A stretch of 64,000 nucleotides of DNA from an uncultured Christensenellaceae bacterium (GTDB lineage Bacteria > Bacillota > Clostridia > Christensenellales > Pumilibacteraceae). Where the stretch lies: the NCBI GenBank assembly GCA_910588155.1, contig CAJUPB010000002.1, forward strand, positions 186,001 to 250,000. Reading direction: 5' to 3'. The number at the start of each line of letters is the position of its first letter. Position 1 is the first letter of the stretch. A program made the position numbers and the translations under genes. The notes below the pieces were generated by a model. That model searched no databases, was not told where the DNA came from, and saw only the letters and a list, made by a program, of their open reading frames with translations. Shown here piece after piece: positions 19,286-27,131 of this stretch.

Positions 19286-19314
19286 TTGACAGTTTTTTCC
19301 GATAGGCATATAAT
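19286..19314 (+). promoter_or_regulatory. Sigma-A promoter of the ABC exporter operon
   Basis: TTGACA (19286-19291), 17 bases, TATAAT (19309-19314): a consensus match at both boxes and in spacing. The leader to the ATG at 19381 is about 60 bases. Confidence 0.88.
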
Positions 19315-19380
19315 TTGTTTTGTATAGCGAGAGGGAATAAAAGAGAAAATAACAGTATATAAAGGAGACCTCGACATATT

Positions 19381-21111
19381 ATGTTTAAAGTCTACAAAAA
19401 GTATATACCGCATTTAATCGTCTGTTTTGCTTTGCTGTTTTTGGAAGCATTCGCCGACCTTGCTATGCCCGAGTATATGGCGCAGATGATGGAAAAGGTC
19501 GTGGGCGGCGCGGGCACGTTGGAAATTTTGAAAATAGGCGGCATTATGTTGGGGTATGCCGCGCTTGTAACGGGGTGTTCCGTCCTCGTCGGATACATCG
19601 CTTCCGTAGTAGGTTCCGGAACGAGCAGAAAACTGCGCGAAATGCTGTTTTCGAAAGTTTCCGATTTTTCGGCGGCGGAGTTCGATAAATTCCGGGTATC
19701 GTCGCTTATTACCCGCTCCACGAACGACGTAACGCAAGTGCAAATGTTCACTATTATGTTTGTGCGTATAGTTATGTACGCACCCATACTTGCCGTGGGC
19801 GGTATCATAAAGGCAATTGCCAACAGTACGGGAATGGACACTCTCGTATGGGTAATCGTTGCGGCTGTGGGAGCGATAATCTGTTCGCTTGCCGCGCTTA
19901 TGCTCATCGTACAGCCGAAGTTTACGAGACTGCAAAAGATTGTCGACAGACTCAATTCGGTGGCGCGCGAGTCTCTCACGGGAAAAGAAGTCGTGCGTGC
20001 TTTCGGAACGCAACGTTTCGAGGAGAGCCGTTTCGACGAGGTAAATACCGACCTGAAAAAAACGCAGCTTTTCGTGAACCGCATAATGGGTCTGTTTATG
20101 CCGATAGTTACCGTGGTTATGAACGGCGTGTCGATTGCCGTGATTTGGCTGACATCTTATCAAGCGACGGATATTGCTATGGTAACGTCTATGATGGCGT
20201 TTATTCAGTATGCCGTACAGATTATAATGGCGTTTATGATGGTTACTATGGTGTTTGTGCTTATGCCGCGCGCGGTGGTGTCGGTCAAGCGCATAAACGA
20301 AGTTTTGAAATCGAAGATTTCCATTGTAGACAGAGAGGGTGCAATCAAAGCGGAGAATACGAAGGGAGAGCTTGTTTTCGAAAACGTTTCTTTCCGTTAC
20401 GGCGACAGTGAAGACGCTGTGCTGAAAGATATCAGTTTCACGTCGTTGCCGGGACAGACGACTGCCATTATAGGGGCAACGGGGTCTGGCAAATCCACGC
20501 TTATAAAACTCATACCGCGATTGTACGATGTCAGCGAAGGCTGTGTGAAATTGGACGGCAGAGACGTGCGTGATTATACCGTGGACAGTCTGCGCGACAA
20601 TATATCTTTTGTGCCGCAAAAAAACGTGCTGCTGAAAGGCACGATTGAAAGCAACATAAAGTATAACGACATCGACGGCAACGTCGAAGATATGAAGACG
20701 GCAGCTGAAATCGCACAGGCAACCGAATTCATAGATTCCAAGGAAAACGGATACGAAAGCGAAATCGCGCAGGGCGGCGGAAATGTTTCGGGAGGTCAGA
20801 AACAGCGATTGGCGATAGCCCGCGCTCTGTATAAAAAAGCGCCCGTTTACATTTTCGACGACAGTTTTTCGGCATTGGATTTCAAGACGGATGCGGCGTT
20901 GCGCGCCGCGCTGAAAGAAAAGCTGGCAGATAAAAATATTATAATCGTTGCGCAGAGAGTGGGGTCGATAATGAATGCCGACCAAATTCTCGTCCTCGAC
21001 GAGGGCAGACTTGTCGGAAAAGGCACACATTCGGAGCTTATGAAAACTTGTTCCGTTTATAACGAGATAGCTCATTCCCAGCTGTCGAAGGAGGAACTGC
21101 AAAATGCCTAA
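19381..21111 (+). CDS. ABC exporter half-transporter with degenerate catalytic site
   Basis: 576 residues: six-helix type I exporter membrane domain (about 1-310) followed by the nucleotide-binding domain. Walker A is GATGSGKST near 365-373, the signature is VSGGQKQRL near 469, and Walker B ends FDD with Asp at 494 where the catalytic Glu normally stands. An Asp at this place is typical of the degenerate site in heterodimeric exporters such as BmrCD or TM287/288. The partner gene overlaps by 8 bases and has the normal Glu. The pair probably exports drugs, peptides or lipids; the substrate is not predictable. The start is preceded by AAGGAGA. Confidence 0.9.
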   Translation: MFKVYKKYIPHLIVCFALLFLEAFADLAMPEYMAQMMEKVVGGAGTLEILKIGGIMLGYAALVTGCSVLVGYIASVVGSGTSRKLREMLFSKVSDFSAAEFDKFRVSSLITRSTNDVTQVQMFTIMFVRIVMYAPILAVGGIIKAIANSTGMDTLVWVIVAAVGAIICSLAALMLIVQPKFTRLQKIVDRLNSVARESLTGKEVVRAFGTQRFEESRFDEVNTDLKKTQLFVNRIMGLFMPIVTVVMNGVSIAVIWLTSYQATDIAMVTSMMAFIQYAVQIIMAFMMVTMVFVLMPRAVVSVKRINEVLKSKISIVDREGAIKAENTKGELVFENVSFRYGDSEDAVLKDISFTSLPGQTTAIIGATGSGKSTLIKLIPRLYDVSEGCVKLDGRDVRDYTVDSLRDNISFVPQKNVLLKGTIESNIKYNDIDGNVEDMKTAAEIAQATEFIDSKENGYESEIAQGGGNVSGGQKQRLAIARALYKKAPVYIFDDSFSALDFKTDAALRAALKEKLADKNIIIVAQRVGSIMNADQILVLDEGRLVGKGTHSELMKTCSVYNEIAHSQLSKEELQNA

Positions 21112-23107
21112 TATGCCTATGCACGGACAAAGAGCGATGCCGGGAGCAAAACCCGTTAATTTCAAGCGTACTCTCGGTCAGCTTATACGATATATGAAAG
21201 CATCCGTCGCACCGATAATTATTTCCTTTTTGCTTGCGATTGCCGCAGTCGTACTTACGATTAACATACCGAAAATCACGGGTAACGCCACGGATACGCT
21301 GCTTACGGGTGTGATTCAAAAACAGATTTACGCCGCCGTGGAGAAATCATTGGAAGACGGCGCGACTATGGAGGGAGTGGCAAACGGTATTGCGGCGCAG
21401 ACGGGAAAGAACGTTCAGGACATAACTCTTGCCGATTTGATAAATGCGTTGGGGGCGGAAAACGGAGATTTTGCGGAAAACGTGCCGCAGAAATACCGCG
21501 ACGCGGTGTTGAATATGAAACTGTACACGGCGCCGAGTATGGATATAGATGCGGTCATACGGTTATTGATTGCGGCTACGATTTTGATTGCCATTTCCGG
21601 AATTTTAAATTACGGACAGAGTTTCTTGCTTGCGGGCGTGGCGCAAAAAATATCGTATCGCTTGCGGCGCGACATAGATTTGAAAATAAACAAGTTGCCG
21701 TTCAAGTATTACGACAAAATCAAAAGCGGCGAAGTTTTGAGCTATCTGACCAACGACGTGGACAATATTTCGACGTCGTTGAACCAGAGCTTGGCACAGC
21801 TTGTTACGGCGGTGACGACCATCATCGGCGTACTTGTTATGATGTTTTCGATAAGCTGGATATTGACGTTGATTGCGCTTGTCATAATGCCGCTTTCTTT
21901 TCTGCTTGTTCTGACGGTCGTGAAATTGTCGCAAAAGCATTTTGTGAATCAGCAGAAAAAATTGGGTGAAGCCAATGCACACATCGAGGAAATGTACGGC
22001 GCGCATCAGGTGGTTCAGCTCTATAACGGACAGCAGGACAGCAAAGCGGGATTCGAAAAACTGAACAAAGAATTGGCGCACGCGGCAAAGCGTTCGCAGT
22101 TTCTGTCGGGACTTATGCAACCGTGTATGCAGCTCATAGGCAATCTCGGCTATGTCGTGACCTGCGTTGTCGGCGGCGTGCTTGTCGCAAACGGCGGTCT
22201 CGGCGTCGGCAATATTCAATCGTTCATACAGTATATGAGACAGTTCAATCAACCCATCGCGCAATTCGGCAATATTATGAATACGTTGCAGCTTACGGTT
22301 GCGAGTGCGGAACGCGTATTCGGATTTTTAAATGCCGAGGAAGAAAAAGACAGCGGCGAGGGAGCGCCCGAAAGCTGCCGCGGCGTCGTGGAATTCAAAA
22401 ACGTCAAATTCGGTTACAGCGAAGACAAAATTATAATCAAAGACTTTTCTTCGAGAATCGAAGCGGGCAGCAAGGTGGCTATCGTCGGTCCTACCGGCGC
22501 CGGCAAAACCACTATGGTGAAACTGCTGATGCGTTTTTACGACTTAAACGGCGGAGCCATCTATCTCGACGGCAAGAACGTCGAGCAGTACAGCCGCGAC
22601 GGTATGAGAAATGAATTCGGAATGGTTTTGCAAGACACTTGGCTTTACAGCGCATCGATTAGAGAAAACATACGCTACGGCAGATTGGATGCCACGGACG
22701 AGGAAGTGACAAAAGCCGCGAAGATTGCTTGTGCCGACCATTTCATACGCACCTTGGAAGGCGGTTACGACTTCGTGATAAACGAGGAGGCGGACAATAT
22801 TTCGCAGGGACAGAAACAGCTTCTGACGATAGCCAGAGCCGTGCTTGCCGACCCGAAAGTGTTGATTTTGGACGAGGCGACTTCCTCGGTCGATACGCGC
22901 ACGGAACTGTTAATTCAAAAGGCTATGGCGCGGCTTATGGAGGGACGCACGTCGTTTATCATAGCGCATCGCCTGTCCACGATTAAGGACGCCGACAAAA
23001 TACTCGTTATGCGCGACGGCGATATCGTCGAACAGGGCAATCACGAGGAACTTATGCAAATCGACGACGGATTTTACAAAAAACTTTACAACGCGCAGTT
23101 TGCTTGA
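21104..23107 (+). CDS. ABC exporter half-transporter, catalytically complete partner
   Basis: 667 residues. The membrane domain contains an additional segment of about 90 residues between the first and second helices, predicted to be extracellular; this is common in the longer half of clostridial BmrD-like exporters. The nucleotide-binding domain has Walker A GPTGAGKTT near 462, the signature ISQGQKQLL (a Q replaces the first G of LSGGQ) and Walker B LDEATSSVD with E591. The ribosome site GAAGGAGG lies inside the end of the previous gene. Because the first subunit has a complete signature but a degenerate Walker B, and the second the reverse, the two must work together as a heterodimer with one active ATP site. 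Confidence 0.9.
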   Translation: MPNMPMHGQRAMPGAKPVNFKRTLGQLIRYMKASVAPIIISFLLAIAAVVLTINIPKITGNATDTLLTGVIQKQIYAAVEKSLEDGATMEGVANGIAAQTGKNVQDITLADLINALGAENGDFAENVPQKYRDAVLNMKLYTAPSMDIDAVIRLLIAATILIAISGILNYGQSFLLAGVAQKISYRLRRDIDLKINKLPFKYYDKIKSGEVLSYLTNDVDNISTSLNQSLAQLVTAVTTIIGVLVMMFSISWILTLIALVIMPLSFLLVLTVVKLSQKHFVNQQKKLGEANAHIEEMYGAHQVVQLYNGQQDSKAGFEKLNKELAHAAKRSQFLSGLMQPCMQLIGNLGYVVTCVVGGVLVANGGLGVGNIQSFIQYMRQFNQPIAQFGNIMNTLQLTVASAERVFGFLNAEEEKDSGEGAPESCRGVVEFKNVKFGYSEDKIIIKDFSSRIEAGSKVAIVGPTGAGKTTMVKLLMRFYDLNGGAIYLDGKNVEQYSRDGMRNEFGMVLQDTWLYSASIRENIRYGRLDATDEEVTKAAKIACADHFIRTLEGGYDFVINEEADNISQGQKQLLTIARAVLADPKVLILDEATSSVDTRTELLIQKAMARLMEGRTSFIIAHRLSTIKDADKILVMRDGDIVEQGNHEELMQIDDGFYKKLYNAQFA

Positions 23108-23188
23108 TTTTCAAAAAACTTCGAGTCGGCGGTTTTGCATTCTTTAAAACGTAACGTATTTTTGAGTGAGTTGTTTCGGATTTTTTAG

Positions 23189-23217
23189 TTGCAAAAAAAC
23201 GGCGGCGGTGTTATAAT
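23189..23217 (+). promoter_or_regulatory. Promoter of glgP, predicted leaderless start
   Basis: TTGCAA (23189-23194), 17 bases, TATAAT (23212-23217). The ATG of glgP is at 23224, six bases after the -10 box, which is where transcription should begin. There is no ribosome site between them. Confidence 0.75.
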
Positions 23218-23223
23218 TTCGGT

Positions 23224-25548
23224 ATGAGCATCAAGAAGAATATTTTGAAACAAGTTGCCCGCACTTGCGGAAAGCCCATCGAACAGCTTGACGCGAAAGA
23301 GCTGTACGAAGCGGTTTCGTCTGCGGTTATGCGCAAGATAAACGAAACCTATGCTGACTGCAAGCTGCGGAAAAAAGAGCGGAAGTCGGCGTATTATATG
23401 TCGGCGGAGTTCCTGATGGGGCGTGCGATTTACGCAAATCTTAAAAATCTCGGCATTGACGAAAGCGTGTTCGAGCTTTTGCAAAACTGCGGTATCGACA
23501 AAGACGTATTCGAACAGGTCGGTGACGCCGCTCTCGGAAACGGCGGCTTGGGAAGGTTGGCGGCTTGCTTTTTGGACTCGGCAGCTACCCTCGGCAAAAA
23601 TCTCGACGGCTACGGCATACGCTATCGTTACGGACTTTTCAAACAGAAGTTCGAGGACGGCTTTCAGCGTGAGTATGCCGACGATTGGTTGAAATGGGGC
23701 GACCCGTGGTCGATACGCGTTCAAAGCGAAAGCGTGCGTGTGGAGTACAAAAATTTTGCCGTCAATGCCGTGCCGTACGACACGCCCGTTATAGGATTCG
23801 GCGGAGAAACGGTGAATACCCTTCGCCTGTGGCAAAGCGAGCCGATTTGCGGGTTCGACTTTCGTAAGTTCGACGAAGGGAAATATGCGTCGGCATATTC
23901 GGAAGCGGTGCGCGCGGAAAATATATGCGCGGTGCTGTATCCCAACGACAGCACGGCAAAGGGAAGAAAGCTGCGTCTTATTCAGCAATATTTCTTTACC
24001 AGCGCGTCTGTGCAGGACATAATCGCGCGGGCAAAGAGAGAAGGACGCAATTTGAAAAGGGCGGAAGAGTTTGCGGTTGTGCAGTTGAACGACACTCACC
24101 CTACGCTGGCGATTCCCGAATTCATACGCCTGCTGGAAAAAGAGGGGTTTTCTTTCGATTCGGCTTTCGAGACGGCTCAAAAGGTTTTTGCGTACACCAA
24201 TCACACAGTTATGAGCGAGGCGCTCGAAAAATGGGAGACGCGAACGGTCAAGGGGCTTATTCCGCAGGTGTATGCCGTTTTGGAGAAAATAAACGAGCGT
24301 TTGAAAACGGAATTGCGCGATACGGGAGAGAGCGAAGGAAATCGTTTGATTATAAGCGACGGATATGTGCATATGGCGAACCTTGCCTGCTACGTATCCA
24401 AAGCAGTGAACGGGGTCGCGCATATACACACCGAAATCATAAAGGCGGACACTCTGAAAGAATGGTACTCGCTGTATCCCGATAAATTTTTCAACGAGAC
24501 GAACGGCATTACGCAGCGCAGGTGGTTATTGCTTGCCAATCCGCGTTTGTCGCAATTCGTCACGGAACTTATAGGGGACAAATGGATAACCGATTTGAAC
24601 GAGTTGGAAAAGCTGAAAAAGTTTTCCGGTCAGGAGAATGTGCTGAATAAATTTTACGGGATAAAACGAAAAAACAAGAGGGATTTGTCCGAATATATCA
24701 AGAATAGCGAAGGAATCGAAATCCCCGAAAATTTCATTTTCGACGTTCAGATAAAGCGATTGCACGAATATAAAAGACAACTTATGAATGCATTTTCCAT
24801 TGTCGCGATATACAACGGCATAAAGGACGGAAGCATTCGAAATTTCCGACCCACGGCGTTTATTTTCGGCGCGAAAGCCGCACCGGCTTATACGCGTGCC
24901 AAGGGCATAATAAAATATATAAACGAGATTGCGAAAAAAATAAATTCCGACGACAGCGTAAACGATAAGTTGAGAGTGGTGTTCGTCACCGATTACAATG
25001 TATCTTATGCCGAAAAAATTGTGGCGGCGGCAGATGTCTCCGAACAGATTTCGGCGGCGGGTACGGAAGCGTCGGGTACGGGAAATATGAAACTTATGCT
25101 TAACGGCGCGGTCACGCTCGGAACATATGACGGTGCAAATATAGAAATCGCCGAAAGCGCGGGAGAAGAGAACGAATATATTTTCGGAGCGAGAGCGGAA
25201 GAGCTTTTTGCGATTCGCGGCGATTACGACCCGAAAGCGTTTTACGAGAGCGACCCGATTTTGAAAGCGGCGGTCGACACGCTTGTCGACGGCACTTTTT
25301 CCGACGGCGGAAGCGGCATTTTCAAAGAACTGTACGATTCTTTGTTGGTCGGGGCAAGCTGGCACAGAGCCGACAATTATTTTTTATTTAAAGATTTCGC
25401 GCCGTATATGCAAGCAAAACTGAAAGTCAATGCCGATTACGGAACGGTTGAGTTTATCGAAAAGTGTTTTATAAACACCGCAAGTGCGGGACGGTTTTCT
25501 TCCGACCGCACGGTTTTGGGTTATTGCCGCGATATATGGGGCATATAA
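23224..25548 (+). CDS. glgP: Glycogen/maltodextrin phosphorylase
   Basis: GT35 alpha-glucan phosphorylase: removes glucose 1-phosphate from the non-reducing ends of glycogen or maltodextrin, using pyridoxal phosphate. The product has 774 residues, typical for the short clostridial form without the mammalian regulatory N-terminus. YYMSAEFLMGRAIYANL and LGNGGLGRLAACFLDS mark the N-terminal domain. The cofactor lysine is K623 in ASGTGNMKLMLNG, with GTYDGANIEI following. The N-terminus aligns by eye with other clostridial GlgP proteins, so the ATG at 23224 is likely correct although it has no ribosome site and seems leaderless. malQ follows after 12 bases with a strong ribosome site, so the two act in one glucan-degrading unit. 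Confidence 0.95.
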   Translation: MSIKKNILKQVARTCGKPIEQLDAKELYEAVSSAVMRKINETYADCKLRKKERKSAYYMSAEFLMGRAIYANLKNLGIDESVFELLQNCGIDKDVFEQVGDAALGNGGLGRLAACFLDSAATLGKNLDGYGIRYRYGLFKQKFEDGFQREYADDWLKWGDPWSIRVQSESVRVEYKNFAVNAVPYDTPVIGFGGETVNTLRLWQSEPICGFDFRKFDEGKYASAYSEAVRAENICAVLYPNDSTAKGRKLRLIQQYFFTSASVQDIIARAKREGRNLKRAEEFAVVQLNDTHPTLAIPEFIRLLEKEGFSFDSAFETAQKVFAYTNHTVMSEALEKWETRTVKGLIPQVYAVLEKINERLKTELRDTGESEGNRLIISDGYVHMANLACYVSKAVNGVAHIHTEIIKADTLKEWYSLYPDKFFNETNGITQRRWLLLANPRLSQFVTELIGDKWITDLNELEKLKKFSGQENVLNKFYGIKRKNKRDLSEYIKNSEGIEIPENFIFDVQIKRLHEYKRQLMNAFSIVAIYNGIKDGSIRNFRPTAFIFGAKAAPAYTRAKGIIKYINEIAKKINSDDSVNDKLRVVFVTDYNVSYAEKIVAAADVSEQISAAGTEASGTGNMKLMLNGAVTLGTYDGANIEIAESAGEENEYIFGARAEELFAIRGDYDPKAFYESDPILKAAVDTLVDGTFSDGGSGIFKELYDSLLVGASWHRADNYFLFKDFAPYMQAKLKVNADYGTVEFIEKCFINTASAGRFSSDRTVLGYCRDIWGI

Positions 25549-25560
25549 AGGAGGAAAACG

Positions 25561-27048
25561 GTGGACAAGTGCGGAATACTGTTGCCGCTGTTTTCTTTGG
25601 CGGGCCGAGGCGGAATAGGAACTGCGGGAGACGGTGCAAAGAGATTTTTGGAATTTCTGTCGGCGGCGGGACAAGACTTTTGGCAGATTTTACCGTTGCA
25701 AACCGCGGATTACGGTGGTTCGCCTTATGCGTCGGAATCGGCGTTTGCCTGCGATATTTGCTATATCGATTTCGATTTGCTTGTGCGGGACGGCTTGTTG
25801 GACAGAGCCGATGTCGAAGCCTTTTACGCCGAATGCAAATCGGACAGAGTGGAGCGTTTTAAGGACGAAAGAACGGCGCTGTTGAAAAAGGCTTTTTGCA
25901 AGTTCGAAAAGGGAAAGGAATTTGAAAAATTTGTAGAAGAGAGAGGAAATTGGCTGCGCGATTATGCGCTGTTTGTCGCTTTGAAAGAGCTTCACGGCGG
26001 AAAATGCTGGGTGGATTTCGACGAAAAGTACCGATTGCGCGACGAAAAGGCTTTGAAGGAATTTGCCGAGAAGAATGCCGAAAAACTCGAATTTGTTTAT
26101 TTCGGGCAATATCTGTTTTTCCGCCAATGGAGAGAGCTTCTCGACTATGCGCACTCGCTGAACGTGAAAATAATCGGTGACATACCGATATACGTATCCT
26201 ATGACAGTGCGGACGTGTGGAGTCACGGCGAACTGTTTATGCTCGGAAAAGACAGCCGACCGACCTTGGAGGCAGGTTGTCCGCCCGACGATTTCAACGA
26301 GGACGGACAGCTTTGGGGAAATCCCGTTTACGAATGGACGGCTTTGAAAAACAGCGGATACCGTTGGTGGTCGGAGCGTTTCAAAAGGGCGGCGGAGCTT
26401 TACGACGTCATTCGCCTAGACCACTTTCGCGGCTTCGAAAGTTTTTACGCAGTGGAGGCGGGACGTGCGGACGCAAAAGAGGGCAAGTGGTTGAAGGGTT
26501 GCGGACGGGAGCTGTTCGATATTGCAAAAAAAGAATTCCCGGAATCGGAGTTTATAGCCGAGGACCTCGGTTTTGTGACGGACGGCGTGAGACGGCTTAT
26601 CGAAGACACGGGGTTTAAAAATATGAAGGTTTTGCAATTCGGTCTGTGCGACGATGCGGACAGCGAGCATTTGCCGAAAAACTTCGGTTCGAATTGCGTG
26701 GCGTACACGGGGACGCACGACAACGATACGGCAAGAGGCTGGTACGAAAGCCTGTCGTTTGAAAAAAAGCGGTTGTGCCGCAAACGCCTGAAAAAGAGAC
26801 CGTTTGAGAAAATATCCCGCGCTATGATACGAGTTCTGTATGCGTCGCGGGCGAAATATGTGGTGATACCCCTGTACGATTTTTTGAACGAAACAAGCGC
26901 GGCACGAATAAACACTCCGGGGCTTGTGGGCAAAGAGAATTGGTCGTATCGTTTGAAAGAGTTGCCGGGCAGAGAACTTGCCTCAAAAATTCGGATTTTA
27001 AAGGAAAAACACACGGTCAAAAATCAAAACCCGCCTTTTAAATATTGA
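25561..27048 (+). CDS. malQ: 4-alpha-glucanotransferase (amylomaltase)
   Basis: GH77 enzyme that transfers maltosyl units between alpha-1,4-glucans, making longer chains for the phosphorylase and releasing glucose. 495 residues, normal length. The N-terminal substrate region LPLQTADYGGSPYASESAFA is present. Predicted catalytic residues are nucleophile D287 (RLDHFRGF), acid/base E334 (FIAEDLG) and transition-state stabiliser D387 (THDNDT). GTG start at 25561 with AAAGGAGG upstream, 12 bases after glgP. The promoter of the next gene begins within its last codons. Confidence 0.95.
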   Translation: MDKCGILLPLFSLAGRGGIGTAGDGAKRFLEFLSAAGQDFWQILPLQTADYGGSPYASESAFACDICYIDFDLLVRDGLLDRADVEAFYAECKSDRVERFKDERTALLKKAFCKFEKGKEFEKFVEERGNWLRDYALFVALKELHGGKCWVDFDEKYRLRDEKALKEFAEKNAEKLEFVYFGQYLFFRQWRELLDYAHSLNVKIIGDIPIYVSYDSADVWSHGELFMLGKDSRPTLEAGCPPDDFNEDGQLWGNPVYEWTALKNSGYRWWSERFKRAAELYDVIRLDHFRGFESFYAVEAGRADAKEGKWLKGCGRELFDIAKKEFPESEFIAEDLGFVTDGVRRLIEDTGFKNMKVLQFGLCDDADSEHLPKNFGSNCVAYTGTHDNDTARGWYESLSFEKKRLCRKRLKKRPFEKISRAMIRVLYASRAKYVVIPLYDFLNETSAARINTPGLVGKENWSYRLKELPGRELASKIRILKEKHTVKNQNPPFKY

Positions 27049-27073
27049 CTTTAATAACGTCAAATGCTATAAT
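27045..27073 (+). promoter_or_regulatory. Promoter of the phosphorelay operon
   Basis: TTGACT (27045-27050), 17 bases, TATAAT (27068-27073). The -35 box overlaps the malQ stop codon. The leader to the ATG at 27132 is about 50 bases, with GGGAG before the start. Confidence 0.85.
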
Positions 27074-27131
27074 GTGATATAGAAACGATGCGAGTAAAGC
27101 AATCATAACAAAAGCTCGGGAGCCGGTTACA

